A stretch of 11,817 bases of DNA from Shewanella sp. (lineage in GTDB: Bacteria > Pseudomonadota > Gammaproteobacteria > Enterobacterales > Shewanellaceae). The translations under genes and the position numbers were made by a program. The notes below the pieces were generated by a model that had not been told where the DNA came from, searched no databases, and saw only the letters and a program-made list of their open reading frames with translations. Below, in pieces: positions 1 to 7,036 of this stretch (positions within the stretch are counted from its first letter, which is position 1; each line of letters opens with the position of its first letter). The stretch spans positions 1-11,817 of the forward strand of contig SDWK01000221.1 of assembly GCA_004195335.1 (NCBI GenBank), in the 5' to 3' direction.

Positions 1-218
1 CATCGCGTTTGGATTTTCGCTGTTCAAGCACACTTTTAGAAATGGCATCTTCTTTAATCAGGCGCGATGCACGCTGATATTCTGCATCGGTATTTTCATA
101 CTGTGCGCGTGCTGATTTTAGTTTAGCTAGTAGATCTCGTTGATCCAATTGTGCGAGCACTTCTCCTTTTTTAACCCTTTGTGCCTCTACTACCATTAAT
201 TTTTTCAACATCCCGCCC
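1..218 (-). pseudogene. Fragment of an HlyD/RND-type membrane-fusion (periplasmic adaptor) protein, partial at left edge
   Basis: Read on the minus strand, a frame different from purU encodes ...LMVVEAQRVKKGEVLAQLD, then QRDLLAKLKSARAQYENTD and a stretch ending LEQRKSKRD at the window edge. This is the biotinyl-lipoyl half-motif followed by the alpha-helical hairpin of HlyD/AcrA-type periplasmic adaptors of tripartite efflux pumps. The frame stays open to position 1, so the rest of the gene lies outside the window. The N-terminal signal peptide or membrane anchor expected ~40-60 residues upstream is absent: upstream of about position 218 the DNA is purU instead. The ATG at the start of MLKKLMVV could at most give a cytoplasmic, anchorless product, so I call it a truncated remnant. 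Recognition is from motif recall; the exact subfamily is unknown. Confidence 0.72.
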
Positions 219-956
219 ACATCGAGCCAAATCTTCAGCGCTATAACTATGATCGACAGGAATGACATCTTGTTTAATAATAGGTCCCTCATCTAAGCAA
301 TTATTAACAAAGTGAGCCGTGGCACCAATAATTTTGACTCCTCGCTCCCACGCCTGTCGATAAGGAGCTGCACCGATAAATGCGGGTAAGAATGAGTGAT
401 GAATATTAATAATACGATTAGGGAATTGCGCTACAAACTCTGGCGTTAAAATACGCATAAATTTAGCAAGAACAAGATAATCCGGCTGATAATTAGCGAT
501 CACTTTACTCATCATGTTCTCATGTTCGAGACGAGATAGCCCTTCATGGGAAATAAAATGAAAAGGAATATTAAACTTATCCGATAACGACTTTAGACTA
601 TCGTAATTGCTGACAATCGCTGCTATTTCAATATCCAATCCGCCATAGTAAGCTTTCATCAAAATATCACCGAGGCAGTGCGCCTCTTTAGTCACTAAAA
701 TAACCACTCGTTTCTTAGCTGTGTTGACCAATTTGACGTGACTAGACTCAGGTAAAACTTCATCAATGTCTGATAAGATTTGTGCATCATCAAAGTCCCC
801 CTCTAACTCTGTACGCATAAAAAAGCGTCCTTGAGGATTATCGACGAACTCACTATTTTTAATGATATTCAAACCATGCTTAAAACATACCCCCGTGATC
901 TTGGTGATTAATCCCTGTGCGTCGGCACAGTCGGTGATCAATACTTTACGCTCCAT
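171..956 (-). pseudogene. purU: Formyltetrahydrofolate deformylase, 3'-truncated
   Basis: PurU hydrolyses 10-formyl-THF to THF and formate, supplying formate to PurT and balancing one-carbon pools. The 261-aa reading frame has an N-terminal ACT domain (about residues 1-80) and a formyltransferase-fold domain with the expected catalytic Asn184, His186 (IINIHHSFLPAF) and Asp222 (LDEGPII). Homology runs to GRDVEK (ending at residue 252, position 201), then the frame reads INGSRGTKG and stops. PurU of E. coli is about 280 aa and continues with a conserved segment ending in VYGNRT, so roughly 25 C-terminal residues are missing. The last nine codons are out-of-frame sequence of an HlyD-family gene. 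The C-terminal strand is part of the fold, so activity is doubtful; another purU elsewhere in the genome is possible. The start ATG has a GGGGA-like ribosome site. A 75-bp gap separates it from the ptsG-like gene upstream. Confidence 0.85.
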
Positions 957-1031
957 CTATATTTCCCCAAACTAAAGTTAAAATAAATCTTAAATTCTTA
1001 CGATATTTATATCCAAGACGCTTGGGTATAA

Positions 1032-2501
1032 CTAAGCACGTGTATCGATATATCTTTGCAATAGCCGACGTATGCTTTCGGCCTTAGTGCCATAAACAAC
1101 CTGCACCCCATTCCCGACAACGACAACTCCTTTAGCACCTATCTGCTTCAACCTTAATTTATCGACTAACAAAGGTTGCTTTACGCTTATTCTTAACCGA
1201 GTCAAACAAGCACTTAAATCGAGGATGTTATCGGCCCCTCCAAGCGCCCTGACAATCGTCAGTAAACCTGCTTGAGGCTTGCTTTCTTGCTCCATTCGTC
1301 CGGGTGTTTTGAGGTTAAACAGTAAAATGGATCCTCTAAAAATCAGGTAATAAATCACAGCGGTTAATGGCCCTAAGATCAAAAACCACTCGCTATTTTT
1401 AGCATTTGAGAACAACAGAGTAAAATCAACCAGTCCATGGGAAAACACAATGCTGTGGTGGATCTCAAGCGTAATACACACCGCATAAGCTATCCCTGTC
1501 ATCAAGGCATGTAATAAAAATAACAAGGGTGCAATAAACATAAACGCAAATTCGATAGGCTCAGTGACACCGGTAAGCCAGCTGGCTGATGCTGCTGATA
1601 TCATAATGCCAGCGACTCTGTTTCTCTGGTCTTTGTCAGCACAACGCCAAATAGCCAAGGCTGCTGCAGGTAATCCCCACATCTTGATTAAATATCCACC
1701 CGCCAAATTTCCCGCAAGAGGATCTCCGGCAAGATATCGAGCCACCTCACCTCTAACCACTTCCCCATCCTTGACGTACTGGCCCATCTCTAAATAAAAC
1801 GGCGCATTCCAAATATGATGCAATCCCAATGGAATGAGTAGTCTTTCCACTGCACCATACAACGCAAAGGCTTCAGCAGGCTTTTGATATACGACCCAAT
1901 TGGAGAATCTCTCTATCCATAGAGACATCGACGGCCAAATTTGAATAAGTAGATAGGCAAGGATAATACTGAAGGGGATCATTAATAGAGGGGCGCTTCT
2001 TCTTCCTTCGAAGAAAGAAAAAACGGCAGGAAGACGTAATTTTTGGCTCTGATTAACCGCAAAACAGGTTACAGCCCCTACAAGCATCCCTCCTGCAATC
2101 CCGGTATCAATGGTCTCTACCCCCAACAGCGTACGAGTTGGAAGTTGATAAATTTCAGCCAGGGCTGCCATACTCGAGATATATACACCAAAACCAAATA
2201 CCGAACTGAATGCCGCAATGCCCTGATCTTTACAAAAACCTATCGAAACGGCGACGGCAAATAGCATAGGCATCATGGTAAAGATGAGGTTACCCACAGT
2301 TAACATGAGCACCGACACCAAATCTGGAATAAATGGAATGGGGTTACTCGCCAAACCAATCATGACCCCGGCTGCGGGTAAAATGGCAATAGGGATCAAC
2401 AACGCCTGACTGAGTCTTTGCGCAAATTTAAACCAATGCTGACTAATGTAACTTAAGCAACGGTTTCTATATCGATGAGATCTTTCCAGCTTTGCAGCCA
2501 T
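1032..2501 (-). CDS. ptsG: PTS glucose-type permease, EIICB components
   Basis: Membrane permease of the phosphotransferase system that imports and phosphorylates a hexose, most likely glucose. The 489-aa product has a multi-spanning EIIC domain (about 25-400) with the family signatures GLHHIWN, RYLAGDPLAGNLAGGYL, LTGVTEPIEFAF and LKTPGR. An EIIB domain follows (about 410-489) with phosphocysteine Cys432 in ACLTRLR. It resembles E. coli PtsG more than NagE in the GLHHIWN-to-TGVTEPIEF stretch. There is no fused EIIA, so it must use a separate EIIA (Crr). Odd: the only ATG upstream of the first membrane helix lies 49 nt inside the yqcA end, giving a basic leader of about 25 residues before HWFKFAQRLSQALLIP. 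A short GAGG/AAGG stretch precedes that ATG; translation is probably coupled to yqcA. Substrate specificity is inferred, and GlcNAc remains possible. Confidence 0.85.
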   Translation of the reverse strand: MAAKLERSHRYRNRCLSYISQHWFKFAQRLSQALLIPIAILPAAGVMIGLASNPIPFIPDLVSVLMLTVGNLIFTMMPMLFAVAVSIGFCKDQGIAAFSSVFGFGVYISSMAALAEIYQLPTRTLLGVETIDTGIAGGMLVGAVTCFAVNQSQKLRLPAVFSFFEGRRSAPLLMIPFSIILAYLLIQIWPSMSLWIERFSNWVVYQKPAEAFALYGAVERLLIPLGLHHIWNAPFYLEMGQYVKDGEVVRGEVARYLAGDPLAGNLAGGYLIKMWGLPAAALAIWRCADKDQRNRVAGIMISAASASWLTGVTEPIEFAFMFIAPLLFLLHALMTGIAYAVCITLEIHHSIVFSHGLVDFTLLFSNAKNSEWFLILGPLTAVIYYLIFRGSILLFNLKTPGRMEQESKPQAGLLTIVRALGGADNILDLSACLTRLRISVKQPLLVDKLRLKQIGAKGVVVVGNGVQVVYGTKAESIRRLLQRYIDTRA

Positions 2502-2917
2502 GCCTTTGCTTTTACCTCAGGTTCCATTGTTTCACAAGCGTCTATTTTTAGAATATCACCAATTCGCGTCGAACCTAATTCAGTGAAAAGTTCATCAAAC
2601 TGTATCCCGGCTCGACAAAAAGTATCGTAACTTGAGTCGCCAAGAGCGATCACGCCATACCTAAGTTCAGGAAGATAAGGTGCTGTTATTTTAATATTTT
2701 CAAACCAAGGCTGTATGTCTTCCGGAACATCCCCCTGCCCCGTCGTAGAGCAAACTATCAATAAGACTTCATCTTGCGGAGGAATGAACCCATCTAATTC
2801 ATCATGCTGAATCAATGAAACATCTCGACTCTCACCCTGAAGCTCATGACATAAGGCTTCAGCAACGAATTGAGCATTGCCATAGACAGTTCCAAAAATC
2901 AGATTCACTTTTTTCAT
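2453..2917 (-). CDS. yqcA: MioC/YqcA-type flavodoxin
   Basis: Small cytoplasmic FMN-binding electron carrier. The 154-aa product matches the flavodoxin fold: FMN phosphate loop GTVYGNA (residues 9-15), the STTGQGDVPEDI loop (57-68) and LGDSSYDTFC (92-101) lining the isoalloxazine ring. Length and the phrases TTGQGD and RYGVIALGDSSY match E. coli YqcA, and the order yqcC-truC-yqcA is the same as in E. coli, which favours YqcA over MioC. A GAGG lies about 12 nt before the ATG. Its last 49 nt overlap the 5' end of the ptsG-like gene. Its physiological partner is not known to me. Confidence 0.9.
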   Translation of the reverse strand: MKKVNLIFGTVYGNAQFVAEALCHELQGESRDVSLIQHDELDGFIPPQDEVLLIVCSTTGQGDVPEDIQPWFENIKITAPYLPELRYGVIALGDSSYDTFCRAGIQFDELFTELGSTRIGDILKIDACETMEPEVKAKAWLQSWKDLIDIETVA

Positions 2918-2977
2918 TTTTCAGATCGCCTCGTGATCAATTTCGACTTATAATCCAAACATACTTTATTGACGGCT

Positions 2978-3145
2978 TCATGCCAACTGATTCAATTGAA
3001 GTTTCAAGGACTCAATAAGATGCGCCACTCTAGCCGACAAAAGCACCGGAAACACCTTCATCGCTCTGCCCACATCAGACGCATGTGTTATTTTCGCACC
3101 GTTAAGTCTGACAAGATCTTGAATCCGTTCTCTCAATCTATACAT
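2978..3145 (-). CDS. Small hypothetical protein, 55 aa (candidate)
   Basis: In the 384-bp gap between truC and yqcA, the minus strand carries an ATG-initiated frame starting MYRLRERIQDLVRLNGAKI and ending LIESLKLQLNQLA. An in-frame TGA stop sits directly before the ATG. The product is charged and amphipathic, with two predicted helical stretches (about 2-16 and 38-54) and codon use like its neighbours, which random frames here do not show. It lies in the same direction as yqcC-truC and yqcA, 60 nt before yqcA, so it would fit as an operon member. Against it: no good Shine-Dalgarno sequence (only a weak ATCTGA) and no family I recognise. It could also be a remnant. The rest of the gap (3146-3301) shows no gene or clear terminator. 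Confidence 0.5.
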   Translation of the reverse strand: MYRLRERIQDLVRLNGAKITHASDVGRAMKVFPVLLSARVAHLIESLKLQLNQLA

Positions 3146-3301
3146 TCAGATGATCAAACAAAACCAAGAAACGAATCATAAAAAATAAGAGTAACCTACT
3201 GATTATAGATGACTCCTTTTCTGGAGATGCTTTCAATTACTTCATTGTTCGTCAATATCAGTAGTCTTGATATCGTTTACTGAATGCAAAGGCTCACTTT
3301 A

Positions 3302-4138
3302 CTAAGCAATTAAACAGGAATTATCCGTCGATAACTTCTCTTCATCCCATCCAAACGCTTCAAACAAGGTAAACCACTCCCGTTCAAGCTCTGTTTCGAT
3401 AGTGATACGCTCTCCACTTCTGGGATGATCGAAAGAGAGGTGCTTGGCTATCAACCAGAGCCTGTTCATCGCAAAATGTTCCCTGAAGAACTTATTCTGC
3501 TTGCCGTCACCATGGGTTGTATCACCAACAATCGGATGCCTTAGATGAGCCATATGACGACGTAGTTGATGTTTACGCCCCGTATGCGGGGTTAACTTTA
3601 TAAACGCATATCGACTCGTCGCATATCGACCGGATGGATAAGGGATCTCAGCATTAATCAAAGGCTGATAGCGAGTTACTGCATCTTGTGCGGCTTTATT
3701 CGGGTCGACATCTTTATCACCGTGATCATCAAGCTCTACTTTAAGCGCATAATCTAAGGTGCCACCGTCGTTCATATTCCCTCTGACGATGGCTAAATAG
3801 TGTTTGTCTACGGTTTTAGCTTCAAATTGCGCACACAATTTATTGGCCATCTCGCTACTTTTAGCAAACAGCAGTACACCCGAGGTAGGCCTGTCGAGTC
3901 TATGAACAGGAAAAACATGACAACCCACTTTATCCCGGGTTAATTGCATCGCAAAAAATCGTTCCCGACGAGCCAGATAAGAGCGATGCACTAATAAGCC
4001 TGCTGGCTTATGAATAGCCACAACATCATCATCTTCAAACAAGATCTCAATTTCAGGCGCAGACTCTTCGTCAGCATCTTCTATCATTGCCGAGGGCTCA
4101 TCCATCTGTAGGTCTTTCTCAACCATCTCTTCTAGCAT
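3302..4138 (-). CDS. truC: tRNA pseudouridine(65) synthase TruC
   Basis: Converts U65 of certain tRNAs (tRNA-Ile1 and tRNA-Asp in E. coli) to pseudouridine; RluA/RsuA-type fold. Visible: VVAIHKPAGLLVHRS, the catalytic motif HRLDRPTSGVLL with its nucleophile Asp, and the C-terminal HTGRKHQLRRHMAHLRHPIVGD, all matching E. coli TruC closely. The frame is open to 4177, but I choose the ATG at 4138 (278 aa) because it follows the yqcC stop by one base (TAA-C-ATG), the usual coupled arrangement; starting at 4177 would bury 38 nt in yqcC. Compared with E. coli (260 aa) it has an acidic N-terminal extension of about 25 residues (EMVEKDLQMDEPS...) before the conserved core, so a still later Met is possible. 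Confidence 0.92.
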   Translation of the reverse strand: MLEEMVEKDLQMDEPSAMIEDADEESAPEIEILFEDDDVVAIHKPAGLLVHRSYLARRERFFAMQLTRDKVGCHVFPVHRLDRPTSGVLLFAKSSEMANKLCAQFEAKTVDKHYLAIVRGNMNDGGTLDYALKVELDDHGDKDVDPNKAAQDAVTRYQPLINAEIPYPSGRYATSRYAFIKLTPHTGRKHQLRRHMAHLRHPIVGDTTHGDGKQNKFFREHFAMNRLWLIAKHLSFDHPRSGERITIETELEREWFTLFEAFGWDEEKLSTDNSCLIA

Positions 4139-4139
4139 G

Positions 4140-4460
4140 TTATCTTTGTTCACTGAGCAATGTATCCAAATTGTCAAAAATCAAAATCAAAGTATGTAAG
4201 CTTTGCTTGCTACTCCATACGTGATGGGCCATAGGCGCTATTGCAATATTAGTGGGTAGAGACTGGGTACTGTCTATCAAGTGATGCATTTTAGGGATCA
4301 AAATAAACTGAACCCAATTCTCAAATGACATCGCCTCACAACTAAAAGGAGATGTATCATTCATCGCTTCCTCTGAGGGTTTCTCTGATGACCACAGTGA
4401 TTGTAATCTGAGTTCATTCTCCAACTCATTCAGCAATTGAGCTGTCTTTAAATATGGCAC
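4140..4460 (-). CDS. yqcC: YqcC family protein (DUF446)
   Basis: Small cytoplasmic protein of the YqcC/DUF446 family, 106 aa, all-helical in known members and of unknown function. The signature is the central FENWVQFILIPKMHHLI (residues 46-62), followed by a C-terminal helix ending near DTLLSEQR. It starts with GTG at 4460, preceded by AAGG with about 8 nt spacing. It is the first gene of the minus-strand cluster yqcC-truC-small ORF-yqcA, and its stop is one base from the likely truC ATG, so the two are probably translationally coupled. In E. coli yqcC is also immediately upstream of truC and next to csrB. The 172-bp gap to the divergent DUF3549 gene must hold its promoter, which I could not fix. 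Confidence 0.88.
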   Translation of the reverse strand: MPYLKTAQLLNELENELRLQSLWSSEKPSEEAMNDTSPFSCEAMSFENWVQFILIPKMHHLIDSTQSLPTNIAIAPMAHHVWSSKQSLHTLILIFDNLDTLLSEQR

Positions 4461-4584
4461 TTATCTAACCTTATTATCAGCCGAAACGAAAGAGATGATG
4501 AATCGAAACATCTTTCAAATATTATCAACAAGTGCTCTCATCTTAATTTAGCAGACAATAATACCATCTCACTGAAGTTCTCAC

Positions 4585-4590
4585 TATAAT
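4585..4590 (+). promoter_or_regulatory. Putative -10 box for the DUF3549-DUF3301 operon
   Basis: A perfect TATAAT lies 43 nt before the DUF3549 ATG in the divergent intergenic region, predicting a transcript start near 4597. No good -35 hexamer sits at 16-18 nt, so the assignment rests on the -10 match and position alone. Confidence 0.45.
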
Positions 4591-4632
4591 AGCCCCCATT
4601 AAATAGCAGAACACCGATGTAACGGCAGCCAT

Positions 4633-5646
4633 ATGACAGAAATAACGACCCTCAGCCAATTCCTGACAAGCGCTAATACGCAATTCCAAGTCTATGACAT
4701 GGGACGAAGAGTCCAGCACATCGACATGGTGGCTTTTAACGAAATAGAAAACCTGAACTCGCCTTACCCATTCCCACTACAGGGGCATGCACAATTTGCA
4801 ATCGTATTTTGGGATGCCAGCCAACAACACTATATCTGGTTTTTAAAATTACCATTAGATGAACGAGGCTTGCTCTCACCGGCACCAAGAACCCAATTTA
4901 TAAAGATGATTGTTGAGGCTCTTGGGAGAGATCCGGCGCGGACACTATCAGAAGAGCAGCAGCAGAAGCTGGCTAACCACCCATTTGCGTTTAAACCTTC
5001 AGCTGAAAAACTGGCTATATTTAACGCCTTGGTACGGAAACAGTTAGGTGATAAAGCCTCACCGCAATATGAGTTTGCCTACCAATATATTTCCGGACAG
5101 GTAAAGGCAGAGAACTGGCAAGAAATAGGTTTGCAAGGCATTGCTGATATCTGTGTTCGAGCCAATGAATTAGATCACCTTAAACATCTACAAGCCTGCT
5201 TTAATTACGCCTCGACAGAAGTACAGATCGCAATCTGCCAGTGTCTTGAGCATTTAACAATAGATAAAGAGCTGGCAGAAATCATATTAGCCAAGTTGAT
5301 CTCAGCAGATAAGACAACAACACTCTATTACTTAAGAGCACTGGCATCACATCCATCACTGGCCCAAGGGGCCGTATTACACTTGGCAGAAAGTAACCAG
5401 CTCAATGCCGATGCGTTGATCACCATAGCTGGCAGAAACTGGACAGTACTGAAACACGATGAAACCCGCACTATTTACTTAGAAGCGCTCGCAACGCAGG
5501 AACAGCACTTCTTTAATCAAATTTTTGCTGATATTGTGGTGATCCCTGAGTTACGAACTCAAATACTTGCCGAGCTTCGTAACCCGAATAGGAGTCCGCA
5601 GCTATCCGCTGCTATTGGTGGATTATTTAAGGTTACAAAAGCATGA
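4633..5646 (+). CDS. DUF3549 family protein
   Basis: Cytoplasmic protein of 337 aa that I recognise as the DUF3549 family found in Shewanella and Vibrio; its function is not known to me. The N-terminal part (about 1-115) holds the most characteristic stretch: YDMGRRVQHID, YPFPLQGHAQFAIVFW and IWFLKLPLDERGLLSPA. The C-terminal two thirds (about 115-330) is a run of amphipathic helices (for example AEIILAKLISADK, YYLRALASHPSLAQGAVLHLA) suggesting an alpha-solenoid, HEAT-like scaffold. There is no signal peptide or membrane helix. It overlaps the next gene by 4 nt (ATGA), so the two are very likely co-translated. The ribosome site before the ATG is weak. Confidence 0.8.
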   Translation: MTEITTLSQFLTSANTQFQVYDMGRRVQHIDMVAFNEIENLNSPYPFPLQGHAQFAIVFWDASQQHYIWFLKLPLDERGLLSPAPRTQFIKMIVEALGRDPARTLSEEQQQKLANHPFAFKPSAEKLAIFNALVRKQLGDKASPQYEFAYQYISGQVKAENWQEIGLQGIADICVRANELDHLKHLQACFNYASTEVQIAICQCLEHLTIDKELAEIILAKLISADKTTTLYYLRALASHPSLAQGAVLHLAESNQLNADALITIAGRNWTVLKHDETRTIYLEALATQEQHFFNQIFADIVVIPELRTQILAELRNPNRSPQLSAAIGGLFKVTKA

Positions 5647-6032
5647 TGACAGACTTTTTACTCATTGTTGCACTCGTTGTTATTGCAGCATTTTTCTGGC
5701 AACTTCGACAAATGGCTGAACTTAGCCGGGTATTTGCTGAACGTGAATGCCAGCAACAGAAGGTACAATTACTTGCAATTGCAATGGAATCGGCCAGACC
5801 TAGTATAGGCGGCACTAGTGGCCTCACTTGGAAAGCCAAATATATTCTCGAGTTTAGCACTGACGGTATCAATCAATTTCGAGCCCATATTTGGATGCAC
5901 GGAAAACAAATACAAAAAGTACAATGGCCAATATTTCCAGAACCCGAATGGTTAGAGGCACCGGAATCTCGGGGCTCAGTAGGGGGAAGTTGTGGCTCTC
6001 GTAGCAGTTGTAATTCAGGAAAGTGTAAATAA
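5643..6032 (+). CDS. DUF3301 family protein with N-terminal membrane anchor and Cys-rich tail
   Basis: A 129-aa protein that I recognise as DUF3301; function unknown. Residues 4-20 (DFLLIVALVVIAAFFWQ) form a single transmembrane helix or uncleaved signal anchor. The soluble part contains the conserved ARPSIGGTSGLTWKAKYILEFS and an aromatic HIWMHGKQIQKVQWP segment. The last ~18 residues are Gly/Ser/Cys-rich with three cysteines (GSCGSRSSCNSGKCK), which could bind metal or form disulphides, but this is speculation. Its ATG overlaps the TGA of the DUF3549 gene by 4 nt; a second ATG follows directly at 5646. A partnership with the DUF3549 protein at the membrane is an inference from gene coupling. 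Confidence 0.8.
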   Translation: MMTDFLLIVALVVIAAFFWQLRQMAELSRVFAERECQQQKVQLLAIAMESARPSIGGTSGLTWKAKYILEFSTDGINQFRAHIWMHGKQIQKVQWPIFPEPEWLEAPESRGSVGGSCGSRSSCNSGKCK

Positions 6033-6047
6033 ACTCTATAAGCTGTA

Positions 6048-6311
6048 ATACCAATCGGTATAAAGATGTGATCGCTCAGCGAGAATTTAGCGCTTCTGAG
6101 GCAAGTCAACGAGTGAAGAACATAGTTATTCTACGTTTAAGCTCGTTAACACAGTATCGGATGCGCTAAAACTCGCCTTTCAGGAGTATTTTTGGCCGCC
6201 TACTTCTGCGTTGAATGACTTCAGAAGGGAGCACCATTCCCTCATCCATTCGCCTTGAATTAGTTTGCCAAAAATACTCTGAGTAAAGCACTTTCTTATA
6301 CCGATTGGTAT
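6048..6311. mobile_element. MITE-like element with 16-bp perfect terminal inverted repeats
   Basis: The ends ATACCAATCGGTATAA (6048-6063) and TTATACCGATTGGTAT (6296-6311) are perfect inverted copies; each end is itself nearly palindromic. Inside are two large stem-forming blocks. One pairs GCGAG..TTTAGCGC (from ~6079) with GCGCTAAAA..CTCGC (~6164-6178), with a nested AACGAG/CTCGTT. The other pairs GAGTATTTTTGGC (~6184) with GCCAAAAATACTC (~6267), with a nested CTTCTG/CAGAAG. No open reading frame is present, so it would be non-autonomous. I recall similar intergenic elements in Shewanella and relatives. It sits 15 bp after the DUF3301 stop and ~30 bp from the csrB terminator, and may end the plus-strand transcript. 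No clear target-site duplication is visible. Confidence 0.8.
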
Positions 6312-6345
6312 AAGGCAATTTAAGCTAAAAATAAAATCGTACAGA

Positions 6346-6378
6346 TAAAGAAAAAGCGCGGCCCCTACGGAGTCGCGC
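6346..6378 (-). terminator. Rho-independent terminator of the CsrB-type RNA
   Basis: On the minus strand a stem GCGCG...CGCGC (6374-6378 pairing with 6356-6360) has an inner CTCC/GGGG pairing around a GTA loop. It is followed directly by TTTTTCTTTA (6355-6346). Read in the plus direction there is no U-tract after the stem, so it acts on minus-strand transcription, although no protein gene lies upstream on that strand for 1.5 kb. Confidence 0.85.
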
Positions 6379-6480
6379 CTTCTGTCTCTTTGTAAGCTAT
6401 CCCGCTATTTATAATGCTCCCTGCACCGTCCATGCGTTCAATGTGCTCCCTGCATCATCCATGTAACATCCTATTGTTTC

Positions 6481-6850
6481 CTGTATCTACTTATAAAAGC
6501 AGTTACTCTTCCTTGATCTCAGTCATCCATTTACTGAGCTAGCTCATCCGTAAGCGTGTCCAATGTCATCCATGTATTTCATATATTTCCCTATAAATCC
6601 ATTTATTCCCTGTATCTACTTATATAAAGCAGTTACTCATCCTTGATCTCAGTCATCCATTTACTGAGCTAGCTCATCCGTAAGCGTGTCCAACGTCTTC
6701 CTTGTATTTCCCTACAAATTCCATTTTTTCCCTGTATCTACTTAAAAAGTAGTTACTCATCCTTGTTCTCAGTTATCCATTTACTGAGCTGGCTCACTCC
6801 GTAAGCCTTTCCAATCTCATCCCTGTTGCATCCTTTCAATACACTCCCTG
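6481..6850. repeat. Three-copy tandem repeat (about 120-130 bp) inside the CsrB-type RNA
   Basis: Copies begin with CTGTATCTACTTA at 6481, 6610 and 6732, and each contains AGTTACTC.TCCTTG, the CTCAGT..ACTGAG hairpin (6518-6538, 6648-6668, 6768-6788), a CATCCGTAAGCGTGTCC-like segment and TTTCCC boxes. Copies 1 and 2 are the most alike; copy 3 has diverged but keeps the hairpin stem. A vestigial fourth start (CCCTGTAATATCTG) lies at about 6846. A shorter repeat (TGCTCCCTGCA, period 29) precedes them at 6415 and 6444. Each unit carries about nine GGA triplets on the RNA strand. Confidence 0.88.
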
Positions 6851-7036
6851 TAATATCTGTCTTCCAGACAGTAAACCTTCCATCCTGGATTGTTTAACCT
6901 TCCCTAGTTGAGATTTAGCACGCCATCCTAGAGTGCCTCGTCCTTGATAGGTTCCTTTCAGTGCTGTTCCATCAGCCACTTTTGATCATCCTGACCATCG
7001 CTTCCATTCGTTTACGTATTTCCTTGTACGAGTTAA

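Larger units (their letters stand above)
6346..7029 (-). ncRNA. csrB: CsrB-type CsrA-sequestering regulatory RNA (about 680 nt)
   Basis: CsrB RNAs bind many copies of the translational regulator CsrA through GGA motifs in hairpin loops. By hand count the minus strand has about 41 GGA triplets here while the plus strand has about one, many as CAGGATG, AAGGATG, CAGGGA or ATGGATG. Several sit in hairpin loops: stem CTGTC/GACAG around TGGAA (6857-6871), GCTG/CAGC around ATGGAA (6960-6980), GCAC/GTGC (6918-6936), and CTCAGT/ACTGAG around AAATGGATG in three copies. It ends at a GC hairpin with U-tract, has a TAAAAT -10 candidate at the 5' end, and a UvrY-type box ~178 bp upstream. In E. coli csrB lies between yqcC and syd; both genes flank this region here, though further away. 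No protein frame exists on either strand. It is far longer than E. coli CsrB (369 nt). The 5' end is uncertain by tens of bases. Confidence 0.9.

Noticed and set aside
1010..1028. Inverted repeat TATCCAAG-ACG-CTTGGGTA between ptsG and purU as a terminator
   Set aside because: Short, with one mismatch on the transcribed strand and no U-tract after it.
2815..3181. Two plus-strand frames of 67 and 70 codons over the truC-yqcA gap
   Set aside because: Ser/His/Arg-rich shadow-type products; the first overlaps yqcA on the opposite strand, and the minus-strand 55-aa frame is more protein-like.
3186..3230. CTCC-N6-GGAG stem downstream of truC as a terminator
   Set aside because: Only 4 bp and not followed by a U-run in the right direction.
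6481..6850. CRISPR array
   Set aside because: Repeat units are 120-130 bp, adjacent and diverged, with no constant repeat/unique spacer alternation and no cas genes.
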